Below, piece after piece: positions 9,513 to 18,194 of a DNA stretch of 64,000 nucleotides. The stretch is from contig OY969604.1 of NCBI GenBank assembly GCA_963701325.1, positions 3,534,001-3,598,000 on the forward strand. The letters run 5' to 3'. The stretch comes from Bog-756 sp963701325 (GTDB taxonomy: Bacteria > Actinomycetota > Acidimicrobiia > Acidimicrobiales > RAAP-2). Position 1 is the stretch's first letter. Each line of letters opens with the position of its first letter. The notes beneath the pieces were generated by a model. The model did not search any database and was not told the DNA's origin. It was given only the letters and a program-made list of their open reading frames with translations. Made by a program: the position numbers and the translations under genes.

Positions 9513-11124
9513 GCGGCGGGCACCCGTCCGCACGGGCACCCTCCGGAGGCTCACCCAGGCGCTGGAGGCGTCCCGGCCCATGGGCCGACCACAGGGCTCG
9601 GACAGCTGCGATCACGACCACAATCGCGAGGACCAGCGGCACCGTCCCGAGCTCGAAGCGGAACCGTTCGTTCTCTCCGATCTCGATGAGCGAGCTCGCC
9701 GCGAAGGCGTAGGCCGTCGTCCACCAGAGGACGAGCAGCGTGCCGGCGGTCGCCTGGTCGCGCCGCCGACGCCAGGCCAGCACGGGCGTCCCGAGGAGGG
9801 CCAGCGCGTAGACGGCGACGGCTTGCAGCGAGAGCCACGAGAGGGGGCTCGGCCGGCGCTCGAAGACGACCTCCGCGGCTGCCGGGTCCGTGACCGGCTG
9901 CCATTCGACCACCCGGTCGTAGAGCGAGGCGTACCCACGCACCGCCGGCCAGTCCAGCGAATTGGCGAAGTTCTGATCGCTCGGCACGAGCCAGACCTGA
10001 AGGGCCCGGTCGATATCCGTGACGTACTCGCCCGGGTGGGCCGCGATGTAGGCGAGGTCGTCGTGGAGGTACTGCGAGGAGACGGTGATGTAGATCGGGT
10101 TGTTGAAGTTGGTCGCCCCGTCGACCTTGTACAGCGCGCCGAGCGCCTGGTCGGCCTGGGCGGTCGGGTGGGTGACCCTCGGGACGTACGCGCTCGGTGG
10201 GCCGAAGGCCGGGACCGAGGCGAGCGGGGTGAGGGTCCCCTGGCGCTCGAGCCCGGCGATGGTGGCCGGCGGCGCCTTGAACAGGACCGAGCGGGCCAGG
10301 TTCATGCCCAGCCAGCTACTGGTCGTGGTGGTCCCGAAGAGCACCACGTCCTTCACGTACCAGGTGGCGATGAGGAGCACCGGCACCGCGGCGACGGCGA
10401 GGACCTGCCGCCACCGGGCGCGCCGGACGACGAGGACGACGACGAACCCGACCAGCAACCACTCGACCTGGTACGTGCTGTCGAGCAGCACCACGCCCGC
10501 GTAGCCGCCGAAGAACCCGAGCCCGTACCGGGCCCGACCGGTCCGCAGGTAGCGAACGAGACACAGGGCGGCGAACGTCCCGAGCGCGGCGGTCGGCTCC
10601 GCGTAGTCGAGCCAGTTCTCGTACAAGAGGTATGCCGGTGACGCCACGACCCCCACCAGGGTTACGCCGAGCGCCACTCCCCGCGGGACTGCGAGCTCGA
10701 GGAGCAGGTGATAGGTGCACAGGACGATGACCAGTCCGAGTGCCAGTCCGCACGCCGACTCGAAGGGGTGCCGGAGCCCGGTCGGCAGCCAGAGGACCAC
10801 GCCGCCGTAGAGGTTGTACAGCGGAGGCTGGCTGTTGAGGTGCCAGACGCTGTCGAGCAGATCGGTGCGGAGCAGGTGGACGTCGAGCAGCTGCCACTTG
10901 TCGGTGAGCCGGGTCCCCTGGAGCACGCTGTCGTCGAAGCGCACCCCCGCAGCGGCGGCGATGAGCCGGGAGACTGCAAAGGCACCGACCAGGACCGCGG
11001 TCGGCCACCACTCCCACCGGACGCGCCGCCGGATGGGATCGGGCGCGGCCCCGGTGCCGGGTGCGGGTGCCGCGCCGGGTCCGGCACCGCCTGGCACGGT
11101 CGCGGTAAGGGTGCCTCGAGCCAC
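9481..11124 (-). CDS. ArnT/GT39-like membrane glycosyltransferase family protein
   Basis: A 547-residue polytopic protein with about eleven hydrophobic segments. The first external loop carries paired acidic residues (VRFDDSVLQG) and later HLNSQPPLYNLYGG, the PPLY signature common in ArnT/GT39-type GT-C enzymes that use lipid-linked sugars. Two starts are possible. GTG 11124 is preferred because TACAGT (11132-11137) ends seven bases upstream of it, as in other leaderless genes here; GTG 11133 overlaps that box. It is transcribed divergently from the acyltransferase at 11205 and converges on the one at 7479. Context suggests surface polysaccharide synthesis; the donor and acceptor are unknown. 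Confidence 0.75.
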   Translation of the reverse strand: MARGTLTATVPGGAGPGAAPAPGTGAAPDPIRRRVRWEWWPTAVLVGAFAVSRLIAAAAGVRFDDSVLQGTRLTDKWQLLDVHLLRTDLLDSVWHLNSQPPLYNLYGGVVLWLPTGLRHPFESACGLALGLVIVLCTYHLLLELAVPRGVALGVTLVGVVASPAYLLYENWLDYAEPTAALGTFAALCLVRYLRTGRARYGLGFFGGYAGVVLLDSTYQVEWLLVGFVVVLVVRRARWRQVLAVAAVPVLLIATWYVKDVVLFGTTTTSSWLGMNLARSVLFKAPPATIAGLERQGTLTPLASVPAFGPPSAYVPRVTHPTAQADQALGALYKVDGATNFNNPIYITVSSQYLHDDLAYIAAHPGEYVTDIDRALQVWLVPSDQNFANSLDWPAVRGYASLYDRVVEWQPVTDPAAAEVVFERRPSPLSWLSLQAVAVYALALLGTPVLAWRRRRDQATAGTLLVLWWTTAYAFAASSLIEIGENERFRFELGTVPLVLAIVVVIAAVRALWSAHGPGRLQRLGEPPEGARADGCPPLSPGSVPPGR

Positions 11125-11131
11125 GGCACGC

Positions 11132-11137
11132 ACTGTA
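11132..11137 (-). promoter_or_regulatory. Candidate -10 box TACAGT for the minus-strand GT-C gene
   Basis: Read on the minus strand the box is TACAGT, seven bases before GTG 11124, with no Shine-Dalgarno between. It decides the start chosen for that gene. Confidence 0.4.
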
Positions 11138-11181
11138 CCGACGGTCCCGGACCGGCCCGTGGCCTGCGAGAAGAGGTCGGC

Positions 11182-11187
11182 TACCGT
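11182..11187 (+). promoter_or_regulatory. Candidate -10 box TACCGT for the acyltransferase gene
   Basis: TACCGT lies 17 bases before GTG 11205. Transcription would then start near 11194, leaving room for the GGGGAGGA ribosome binding site at 11195-11202. This gene would therefore have a short leader, unlike many neighbours. Confidence 0.4.
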
Positions 11188-11204
11188 TGGAGTCGGGGAG
11201 GAAC

Positions 11205-13244
11205 GTGAAGATCGGTGGAGTGGAGCTGGGGGTGAGTCGCGACGCGGCCGGGCCACTGGCGGCACGGCCGTCCGCGACCGGCAGGCACAGGGCTGTCGGT
11301 CTCGACGGGCTCCGGGCGGTTGCCGTCCTTCTGGTCCTGGCCTTCCACTTCGGCGTGGGGGGGCTCGAAGGCGGCTTCTTCGGGGTGGACGTCTTCTTCG
11401 TCCTCTCGGGCTTCCTCATCACCGGGCTCCTGGTTGGCGAGTTCCGGGGGCGCGGCCGCATCGGGCTCGCCGGCTTCTGGCTGCGCCGTGCGCGCAGACT
11501 GCTCCCGGCGTTGGTCGTCGTCCTGGTGGTGGTCAGCCTGGTGGTCCGGTTCGCCGAGCCTGCCGGCCAGTACCCCGACTTCCGGATGAGCGTCCTTTCG
11601 TCGTTGGGCTATTTCTCCAACTGGTGGCAGATCGCCACGAGCGGCAGCTACTTCACGAGCACCGCGCCCCCGTCCCCGCTCACCCACATCTGGTCGCTGG
11701 CGGTCGAAGAGCAGTTCTACCTGGTGTGGCCCTTCGTCGTGCTGGCGGTGATGAGCCTGAGCCGCAGCGTGGTCCGTGGGGTCCGGGCACTGTTGGTCGT
11801 CTCGCTCGCCGGCGCACTTGCCTCAGCCCTCGAGATGGCTCTCCTCTACAACCCGTCCGCCAACACGACCCGCCTCTACTTCGGGACCGACACCCACGCG
11901 CAGTGCATCCTGGTCGGCGCGACCCTGGCCTGCGCGCTCACCCTCGTCCAGCTGCGCAGGGGACAGGAGGGGATGGACCCGGTGGCCCGGACGGCTCGGG
12001 CCAGCCGTGGCGTGGCGATCGCAGGCCTCGCCGGTCTGGCTGTGCTCATCGTCCTCTCCTGCACGCTGACCGGCACGTCGGCGGCCGCCTACCGTGGCGG
12101 GTTCGCCCTGGTTGCCCTCTCGACTGCGGCGGTCATCACCGCCGTGGTGTGCCTTCCACGCGGCGGCTTGGCCCGGGTCCTCTCGCTCTCACCGCTGGTG
12201 TGGTTGGGCTCCATCTCCTATGGCGTGTACCTCTGGCACTTCCCGGTCGCCGTCTTCGTGGACGCCGAACGGACCGGATTGAGCGGGGCCGACCTGCTGG
12301 CCGTGCGCGCCGCATGCACCCTCGGGCTCGCCGCGGCGAGTTTCACCCTCATCGAGCGGCCGATCATGCTCGGGACCTTCTGGCGTTCCGCCCGGGCCCT
12401 CGCGCCCGCCTCGGTGGCCGTGGCCGCCGCGGTCGTCGCCGCGATGAGCGTGGTACCCGCCGCGTCGGCAGCGTCGGCAGCGCCAGACGCGTCGTCGGGA
12501 CCGGCCGCGGTGCGCGCCGAGTGGCAGGCGGTCCAGGTCGCCTCGTTCGCCGGCGCAGGCAGCCGGGTCCGCACCCTCCTGGTCGGGGACTCGCTCGCCC
12601 TGACGGTGGGCGTCGGACTGGCACCCTTCGCCTCGCGGTACGGAGTCGATCTCGGCGGCCGCTCCCACGTCGGCTGCGGGATCGCCCTCGCCCTGCCGCT
12701 CGACGACCGCGGCGTCGTCGGCGACCCATTTCCCAATTGTCCGCTGTGGCCGTCCTGGTGGGCCGACGACATACGCCAACTGCACCCCCAGGTGGTCGGC
12801 CTGATCATCGGTTGGTGGGAGGTACAGGACCGGATGTACGGGGGTCGCTGGCAGCACCTGGGCGATCCTGGCTTCGACGCCTACGAGACGACCCAGCTCG
12901 AGCGGGCGGTGGCCATCCTCGGTTCCGGTGGGGCGAAGGTGGCTCTCTTCACCGCGCCCTATTTCGACAACGGCGAGCAACCGGACGGCGCTTCCTGGCC
13001 GGCCGACGACCCTGCCCGAGTGGACCAGCTCAACCGGATCATCGGCGCAGTGGCCGCTCACGACCCGGGCAGGGTAGCGGTGGTGCCGTTGCACGAATAC
13101 CTTGACCCGCACGGTCGGTTCACTTGGACCATCGGCGGAAAGGTGGTGCGCCAGCCGGACGGAATCCACACCACCCTCGACGGGGGGGCGTACCTGGCCC
13201 CGAAGATCCTGCCGCAGCTGGCCGCCCTCGGTCGTGAGGGTTGA
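11205..13244 (+). CDS. Acyltransferase-3 / SGNH fusion (OafA-like), second paralogue
   Basis: A 679-residue protein closely similar to 7479-9512: acyltransferase-3 membrane domain with FHFGVGGLEGGFFGVDVFF, WSLAVEEQFYLVWP and ERPIMLGTFWRS, then an SGNH domain with the nucleophile in VGDSLA (Ser463) and PDGIH near the C-terminus. GTG 11205 is chosen because GGGGAGGA precedes it; GTG 11220 and 11232 are alternatives. It probably O-acylates the same class of surface glycan as its paralogue, perhaps at another position or with another acyl group. Conservation of both active sites argues that neither copy is decaying. Confidence 0.88.
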   Translation: MKIGGVELGVSRDAAGPLAARPSATGRHRAVGLDGLRAVAVLLVLAFHFGVGGLEGGFFGVDVFFVLSGFLITGLLVGEFRGRGRIGLAGFWLRRARRLLPALVVVLVVVSLVVRFAEPAGQYPDFRMSVLSSLGYFSNWWQIATSGSYFTSTAPPSPLTHIWSLAVEEQFYLVWPFVVLAVMSLSRSVVRGVRALLVVSLAGALASALEMALLYNPSANTTRLYFGTDTHAQCILVGATLACALTLVQLRRGQEGMDPVARTARASRGVAIAGLAGLAVLIVLSCTLTGTSAAAYRGGFALVALSTAAVITAVVCLPRGGLARVLSLSPLVWLGSISYGVYLWHFPVAVFVDAERTGLSGADLLAVRAACTLGLAAASFTLIERPIMLGTFWRSARALAPASVAVAAAVVAAMSVVPAASAASAAPDASSGPAAVRAEWQAVQVASFAGAGSRVRTLLVGDSLALTVGVGLAPFASRYGVDLGGRSHVGCGIALALPLDDRGVVGDPFPNCPLWPSWWADDIRQLHPQVVGLIIGWWEVQDRMYGGRWQHLGDPGFDAYETTQLERAVAILGSGGAKVALFTAPYFDNGEQPDGASWPADDPARVDQLNRIIGAVAAHDPGRVAVVPLHEYLDPHGRFTWTIGGKVVRQPDGIHTTLDGGAYLAPKILPQLAALGREG

Positions 13245-13273
13245 GCGCGCCGGCCCAGCAGAGCCGTTAGTGC

Positions 13274-13309
13274 AATGTCGTATACGCCATATACGGCGTA
13301 TACGACATT
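13274..13309. repeat. Perfect 36-bp palindrome built from three 9-bp TATACG repeats
   Basis: Arms of 15 bases (AATGTCGTATACGCC and its complement) flank ATATAC. The centre is also three head-to-tail 9-mers: TATACGCCA (13281), TATACGGCG (13290) and TATACGACA (13299). It is far more AT-rich than its surroundings. It lies 29 bases after the acyltransferase stop and about 80 bases before the MarR promoter. There is no T tract, so a protein-binding site is as likely as a terminator. Confidence 0.85.
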
Positions 13310-13361
13310 CTCAGAACTGACAGACCGAGGAAGGCATTGGCAGGGATTGCGACCGTAGCAT

Positions 13362-13384
13362 TAGTTAGCGGAACTAACTATAAT
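13362..13384 (+). promoter_or_regulatory. MarR-type operator overlapping a consensus -10 box
   Basis: TAGTTAG (13362-13368) and CTAACTA (13374-13380) form a 7-5-7 inverted repeat. A perfect TATAAT (13379-13384) overlaps its right arm and ends six bases before the GTG at 13391. A protein bound here would block RNA polymerase, which fits autorepression by the adjacent MarR regulator. No clear -35 box is seen. Confidence 0.75.
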
Positions 13385-13390
13385 GAAGGC

Positions 13391-13915
13391 GTGCCATCAC
13401 CCTCCCGAGCAGACCTGCCTCCAGCCCGCACGGATCGCGTAGACCCAGCGACCGAGCTGGCAGGCTCCGTCGCCGGAGTGGCGCTCGCCCCCGACGAGGC
13501 CGAGCTCGCCTCGCGGCTGCGGCTTGCGGTGACCCGGCTGCACCGGCGACTCCGCCAGCAGACGGCCGGGGCACTCACCCCTTCGCAGTCGTCGGCTCTG
13601 TCCAGTATCGAGCGTCTGGGCTCGCCGACCTTGGGGGCACTCGCGGTCCACGAGTCGGTGCAGCCCCCTTCGATGACCCGCGTCGTCGCGGGCCTCGAGA
13701 AGCTCGGGTACGTCGTACGGGTGGCCGACCCGAGCGACCGCAGGGTGGCCCGGGTGCAGGTGAGCGAATCCGGCAGGGCCGTCCTCCAGCAGAGCAGGTC
13801 GCGCAAGGATGCGTTCCTTGCCGGGCAGCTCCATCAACTCGACCCGGTCGAGCGCGACGAGCTCTCGAACCTCACTGCGCTGCTCGAGCGGCTGGTCGAC
13901 GGGGCGGCGTCGTGA
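13391..13915 (+). CDS. MarR-family transcriptional regulator
   Basis: The 174-residue protein has a winged helix-turn-helix fold: an N-terminal dimer helix (ELASRLRLAVTRLHRRLRQQ), recognition region (LGALAVHESVQPPSMTRVVAGLEKLGYV), and the wing with the family motif DPSDRRVARVQVSESG. GTG 13391 is chosen because the TATAAT box ends six bases upstream, giving a leaderless message; an upstream ATG-like start at 13337 would lie before the promoter. The operator 13362-13380 indicates autoregulation. The stop overlaps the start of the MFS exporter (GTGA), so the regulator most likely controls that exporter in response to a small toxic ligand (inference from MarR-MFS pairs). Confidence 0.9.
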   Translation: MPSPSRADLPPARTDRVDPATELAGSVAGVALAPDEAELASRLRLAVTRLHRRLRQQTAGALTPSQSSALSSIERLGSPTLGALAVHESVQPPSMTRVVAGLEKLGYVVRVADPSDRRVARVQVSESGRAVLQQSRSRKDAFLAGQLHQLDPVERDELSNLTALLERLVDGAAS

Positions 13916-15222
13916 CAGCGCTCACCGCGGCCGTCCACCGGACGTTCAGCTCCCTCCGGATCCGGAACTTCCGGATCTACTTCATCGCGCAGCTCATCTC
14001 GGTGTCCGGCACCTGGATGCAGTCGGTGGCCCAGGCCTGGCTCGTCCTCCACCTGACCGGCTCCGGGGTCGATCTCGGCATCGTGGTCGGCCTGCAGTTC
14101 CTGCCCATGCTCCTGTTCGGTCCGGTCGGCGGACTGGTGGCCGACCGGGTCGACAAGCGCAGGCTGCTCTTCGTGACCCAGTCCGCCGGCGCGCTGCTCG
14201 CCCTCGTCCTCGGCGCCCTGGTCGTCTCGCACGAGGTCGTGCTCTGGCAGGTGTACCTCATGGCCACCCTGCTCGGTGTGGTCAACCTCTTCGACAACCC
14301 CGCCCGCCAGACGTTCATCATCGAGATGGTCGGGCGCGACGATCTTCCCAACGCGGTCAGCCTCAACTCGGTGATCATGAACAGCTCACGTGTGATCGGC
14401 CCGGCCATCGGGGGCGTGATCATCACCCTGTTCGGTCTGGGCGTCTGCTTCTTCGTCAACGCGGCCTCCTATGTTGCGGTACTGATCGGGCTGGCCATGA
14501 TGCGCGTGCGCGACCTACGCCCGACCCAGCGGGTGGTCGGGGCCCGGGGTCAGATCCGGGAGGGCTTCCGCTACGTCTGGCGCACGCCGCTGCTCCGCAA
14601 CACGCTGCTGGCCGTCGCTCTCATCGGCATCTTCGCCTACAACTTCACCGTGACCCTGGCCCTGCTCGCCAAGGAGACGTTCCACGGCGGCGCGGGCAGC
14701 TACTCGCTGTTGACCTCGTGCATGGGGGCCGGCGCGGTGATCGGCGGCCTGCTCGTCGCCCACCGGGCCCGGCCGACGCCCCGGTTGCTCCAGGTCCTGG
14801 CCCTGGTCTTCGGCGCCCTGCTCGGCGCGGTCGCCCTCGCACCCAGCCTGCTCGTCGCGGCTCTCCTCATCGTGGCCATGGGCGCGGCCTCGGTCGGTTT
14901 CGTGGCAACGGCCAACGCGACCCTGCAGCTCAATTCGGAGCCGGGGATGCGCGGGCGGGTGATGGCCCTCTATGCGATGGCGTTCCTCGGTACGACCCCG
15001 ATCGGGGCCCCCCTGGTCGGGCTCATCGCCCAGCGGACCGACCCGCGGGTCGCCCTGCTCGCCGGGTCACTGGCCACGGTGGTGGCGGCCGTCCTGCTCA
15101 TGTGGCGCCACCAGGCCGGGCTGCGTGGAGCCGATGGGCCAGCGGACGGTGCGGATGACGGCGAGAGCACGGACGAGAGGGATGCCATCGCAATCGGCGA
15201 GGCCGAGTCCAAGGTGGCATGA
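13912..15222 (+). CDS. MFS exporter (DHA3/EntS-like)
   Basis: A 436-residue major facilitator with about twelve membrane segments. It opens with the DHA3-type sequence LRIRNFRIYFIAQLISVSGTW, has GPVGGLVADRVDKRRLL between helices 2 and 3 (motif A), and NPARQTFIIEMV, which is typical of the MFS_3 / enterobactin-exporter-like group. The C-terminal tail is acidic and cytoplasmic. It is coupled to the MarR gene by a four-base overlap. The likely role is drug or metabolite efflux; the substrate cannot be read from sequence. Confidence 0.88.
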   Translation: MTALTAAVHRTFSSLRIRNFRIYFIAQLISVSGTWMQSVAQAWLVLHLTGSGVDLGIVVGLQFLPMLLFGPVGGLVADRVDKRRLLFVTQSAGALLALVLGALVVSHEVVLWQVYLMATLLGVVNLFDNPARQTFIIEMVGRDDLPNAVSLNSVIMNSSRVIGPAIGGVIITLFGLGVCFFVNAASYVAVLIGLAMMRVRDLRPTQRVVGARGQIREGFRYVWRTPLLRNTLLAVALIGIFAYNFTVTLALLAKETFHGGAGSYSLLTSCMGAGAVIGGLLVAHRARPTPRLLQVLALVFGALLGAVALAPSLLVAALLIVAMGAASVGFVATANATLQLNSEPGMRGRVMALYAMAFLGTTPIGAPLVGLIAQRTDPRVALLAGSLATVVAAVLLMWRHQAGLRGADGPADGADDGESTDERDAIAIGEAESKVA

Positions 15223-15282
15223 GCCCGGCGGTACGGAATCCGGGGTCGGAACCAGCGCGGAGTCCGGTCAGCCAGAGGTGAC

Positions 15283-16525
15283 TCAGGTGGCCGATGCCGG
15301 CTTCGGTTCCTTGGGCAGGCCGAGTACCCGCTCGCCCACGATGTTCCGCTGGATCTCGGCGGTGCCACCCCAGATGGTCTCCGAGCGCGAGAAGAAGAAG
15401 GACGCCTGCCGGTCGCTGACCGGATAGTCGGCACGACCGCGGTGCATCCGGCCGATGATGCCGTCCCCGTCGCTGTTGTGGGTGCCGGTCAGGATCTGGG
15501 CGTCCATGCCCAGGATGTCCATGGCCAGATTCAGCGTGTCCTGGTGGAACTCCGACCAGAACATCTTGTTGGCCGCCCCGAGTGCCGCCATGTGATGAGT
15601 GCCGTTGAGGGCGTCGGTGAGCGAGCGGAAGCCGTTGATCTCCATGATCTTGACCTTGGACCAGGCGGTCGCGAGCCGCTGGCGGATGAGGGGATCCGCA
15701 CTGGCCCCGTTCTTCTTGGCCTCCTGGATGATCTGGTCGAGCTCTCGTTGGAAGCGCCGGTGTCCTGTGGTGGCCGATGAGCCGCGCTCGAAGCCGAGGG
15801 TGGTCATCGCCACCTTCCAGCCGTTGTCGACCCCGCCGACCACGTTCTCCTTCGGGCACTTTGCATCGGTGAAGAAGACCTCGTTGAAGTCGGCGCTCCC
15901 GTCGATCTGCGAGATGGGCCGCACCTCGATGCCCGGCTGCTTCATCGGCATCAGCAGGTAGGAGATGCCCGCATGCTTCGGAGCGTCGGGGTTGGTCCGG
16001 GCGAGCAGGAAGATGTAGTCGGCGTACTGGGCCTGGGTCGTCCAGACCTTCTGCCCGTTCACGACCCACTCGTCGCCGTCGAGGACCGCGCGTGTCGACA
16101 GCGAGGCGAGGTCGCTGCCGGCTCCCGGCTCCGAGAAGCCCTGGCACCAGGCGATGGTGCCCTTGAGGATCCGGGGGAGGAACTCCTGTTTCTGTCGCTC
16201 GTCTCCCCACTGGAGGATGGTGGGACCCACCAACGTGTCCCCGAAGAAGTCGGCCCGGAGGGGCGCCTCTGCCCACGCGAAATTCTTCGTTGAGCACCAC
16301 CTGTTCCATGAGGCTGAGGCCCTTGCCGCCGTACTCGGTGGGCCACGAGGCGCAGATCCAGCCGCCCTCGAACAGCGTGGCGGTCCACTTCCGGAGGAAG
16401 GCCTTGCGCTCCTCCGGGGTCATCGAGAATCCCGGCGTACCCCATCCGTCGGGCAGGTTGTCGGTCAGCCACGTGCGGATCTCGGCCCGGAACGGCTCGG
16501 TGTCGGCCGGATAGGTGAGGTCCAT
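15283..16525 (-). CDS. Acyl-CoA dehydrogenase, frame broken at 16280-16282
   Basis: The N-terminus (MDLTYPADTEPFRAEIRTWL to VVLNEEF) and the rest (APLRADFFGDTLVGPTILQWGDE onward to VGERVLGLPKEP) are in different frames. The change maps to AAA at 16280-16282; removing one A restores 413 residues. FAD-binding acyl-CoA dehydrogenase signatures are present (WCQGFSEPGAGSDLA, ERGSSATTGHRRFQRELDQI, IWGGTAEIQRNIVGERVLG). The family oxidises acyl-CoA thioesters at the alpha-beta bond and passes electrons to ETF; the large FadE-like form here often acts on branched, steroid or aromatic side-chain substrates. ATG 16525 is supported by a TAATCT box seven bases upstream. A base-calling insertion is the likely reason for the break. 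Confidence 0.85.
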
Positions 16526-16532
16526 GGGTCCG

Positions 16533-16538
16533 AGATTA
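16533..16538 (-). promoter_or_regulatory. Candidate -10 box TAATCT (leaderless start)
   Basis: On the minus strand TAATCT ends seven bases before ATG 16525, with no Shine-Dalgarno. Confidence 0.45.
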
Positions 16539-16629
16539 TCCCCGGCGCTGCCCGTCACGGGACGGAGCGCCGTGGCGGCCGACCCAGGCGGACCCCGCCT
16601 GCGTGCCGGTCGCCGAAATGGACGGCGTC

Positions 16630-16635
16630 TACGCT
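16630..16635 (+). promoter_or_regulatory. Candidate -10 box TACGCT
   Basis: TACGCT ends eight bases before ATG 16644, so the message would be leaderless or nearly so. Confidence 0.4.
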
Positions 16636-16643
16636 GGCCGGCG

Positions 16644-17933
16644 ATGAGCACGCGAGAGAGTGTGGCCAGGGTGGACCCAGAAGTCGTCCACCTCTCGAGC
16701 GTGGTCAGACGGCCCCTGGTGGACGGGTCCGGGGACCGCCTCGGACGGGTGCGCGACGTCATCGCGCGGATGGGGGACTCGCCTCACCCGCCGGTGGTCG
16801 GGCTGGTCGTCACCATCGGCGGTCGTGACCTGTTCGTGCCCATCCGCAAGGTGGCCGCATTCGAGTCCGGACGGGTCCTCTTCGACGGCCGCCGGGTCGA
16901 CCTGCGCCGCTTCGAGCGGCGCGAGGGGGAGCTGCTGCTGGCCCGGGACCTGCTCGCTCGGCACGCCATCAACTTCGTCGGCGGCCGGATCATCCGGGCC
17001 AACGAGATCGAGCTGGCCAGGGTCAACGGAACCTGGGAGGTCGTGGCCGTGGACTCCTCCAGCCGGCCGCTCCTCAGACGCCTGCTGCCCGGCCGTCTCG
17101 GCCAGAGCAGCCGGCCCGGGAGGATCGTGGACTGGGCGAGCATCGAGCCGTTCGTCGCCCACGTGCCCACCTCCAAACTGCGGATCCCCTACCGGAAGCT
17201 GGCCAAGCTCCACCCGGCCCAGATCGCCGACCTGGTCGAGGCCGCCTCGCACGATGAGGGGGAGGAGATCATCGAAGCGGTCGGCCAGGACCTCGAGCTC
17301 GAGGCCGACGTCTTCGAGGAGCTCGACAGCGAGCACCAGGTCGAGTTCGTCCGGAGCCGTTCGGACGAGGACGCCGCCCGACTGCTCTCGTCGATGGCCC
17401 CCGACGACGCGGCCGACGTCATCGCCGAGGTCGACCAGGAACGGCGCATGCCCATCCTCCAGCTGCTGCCCGAACCCCAGCAGCGGAAGGTCCGCTCGCT
17501 CTTGAGCTACCACCCCGAGACGGCCGGAGGCCTCATGAGCCCCGACTTCCTCTCGCTCCCGGCCGAGACCCCGGTGGCCGCCGTGCTCGACGGCGTCCGC
17601 AGCAGCACCGCACCGCCCGAGGCGCTCAACGTGGTGTTCGCGACCGGGCCCGGCGAGCGACTGGTCGGATCGGCGTCCGTGGTCCGCCTGGTCCAGGCCG
17701 ACCCGGCCGCGTCCTTCGGCTCGTTGTGCGAGGAGGACCCGCTCCACATCCACGTGGATTGGGACCTCGGCGAGATCGTCCGCAAGATGTCCGACTTCAA
17801 TCTCATCGTGGTCCCGGTGATCGACGCCGAGCACGACACCATCCTCGGCGTGGTGACCGTCGACGACGTGCTGGCGCTCCTCCTTCCCACCGGGTTCCGA
17901 CGCGACTTCGGCCGCACCGCGGTCGAGGACTGA
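16644..17933 (+). CDS. PRC-barrel / MgtE_N / CBS-pair protein without a membrane domain
   Basis: A 429-residue soluble protein. Residues about 15-150 hold PRC-barrel-like beta sequence (VDGSGDRLGRVRDVIAR, GRDLFVPIRKVAAF, NFVGGRIIRANEIEL). Residues about 185-300 match the MgtE N-terminal superhelix (LHPAQIADLVEAA, DEDAARLLSSMAPDDAADVIAE, LLSYHPETAGGLMSPDF). A CBS pair fills the C-terminus (DFNLIVVPVID, ILGVVTVDDVLALLLP). In MgtE channels these cytoplasmic domains sense Mg2+; here the MgtE membrane domain is absent. The next gene is an Nramp-type transporter, so this may be its regulatory partner (inference). ATG 16644 is supported by the upstream TACGCT box. Confidence 0.85.
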   Translation: MSTRESVARVDPEVVHLSSVVRRPLVDGSGDRLGRVRDVIARMGDSPHPPVVGLVVTIGGRDLFVPIRKVAAFESGRVLFDGRRVDLRRFERREGELLLARDLLARHAINFVGGRIIRANEIELARVNGTWEVVAVDSSSRPLLRRLLPGRLGQSSRPGRIVDWASIEPFVAHVPTSKLRIPYRKLAKLHPAQIADLVEAASHDEGEEIIEAVGQDLELEADVFEELDSEHQVEFVRSRSDEDAARLLSSMAPDDAADVIAEVDQERRMPILQLLPEPQQRKVRSLLSYHPETAGGLMSPDFLSLPAETPVAAVLDGVRSSTAPPEALNVVFATGPGERLVGSASVVRLVQADPAASFGSLCEEDPLHIHVDWDLGEIVRKMSDFNLIVVPVIDAEHDTILGVVTVDDVLALLLPTGFRRDFGRTAVED

Positions 17934-18004
17934 GACCGATGGTGCGTCGAGAGCGAAAACCCGACCCGGGGACCGCGACCCGTCGCCGGCGAGGGTGCCG
18001 GCCG

Positions 18005-18194
18005 TAGGGTAGGCGCCGGCCCGCCAGCGTCCCCGCACGTCCGGGTCCTCGGCGGCGGTGCGACCGGTGCCGCTCCAACGGTTCGGACCCGACGCCAGGT
18101 CCCGGCTACGACTCCGGTCACCGGGACACCCCCTCGGTCCGCACGCGACCGCCCGCCCCACCCGTCAAGGCGCCCCGTCGCCGAGAGGTAAGTC
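18005..18194 (+). promoter_or_regulatory. Candidate promoter TAGGGT and long GC-rich leader of the Nramp gene
   Basis: TAGGGT (18005-18010) could start a leader of about 178 bases before ATG 18195. The gap of 261 bases after the MgtE-like gene holds no reading frame I can support. The leader is very GC-rich and can form several hairpins, and ends in GAGAGG before the start. I see only weak similarity to Mg2+ M-box core blocks (TAGGGTAGGCGCC near 18005 and GACGCCA near 18090). Confidence 0.3.

Noticed and set aside
13274..13309. Phage or element attachment site at the 36-bp palindrome
   Set aside because: There is no integrase, no tRNA end and no second copy in the window.
13337..13390. Upstream start at 13337 for the MarR gene
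   Set aside because: It would include the operator and the TATAAT promoter in the coding sequence; GTG 13391 lies six bases after the -10 box and matches MarR N-termini.
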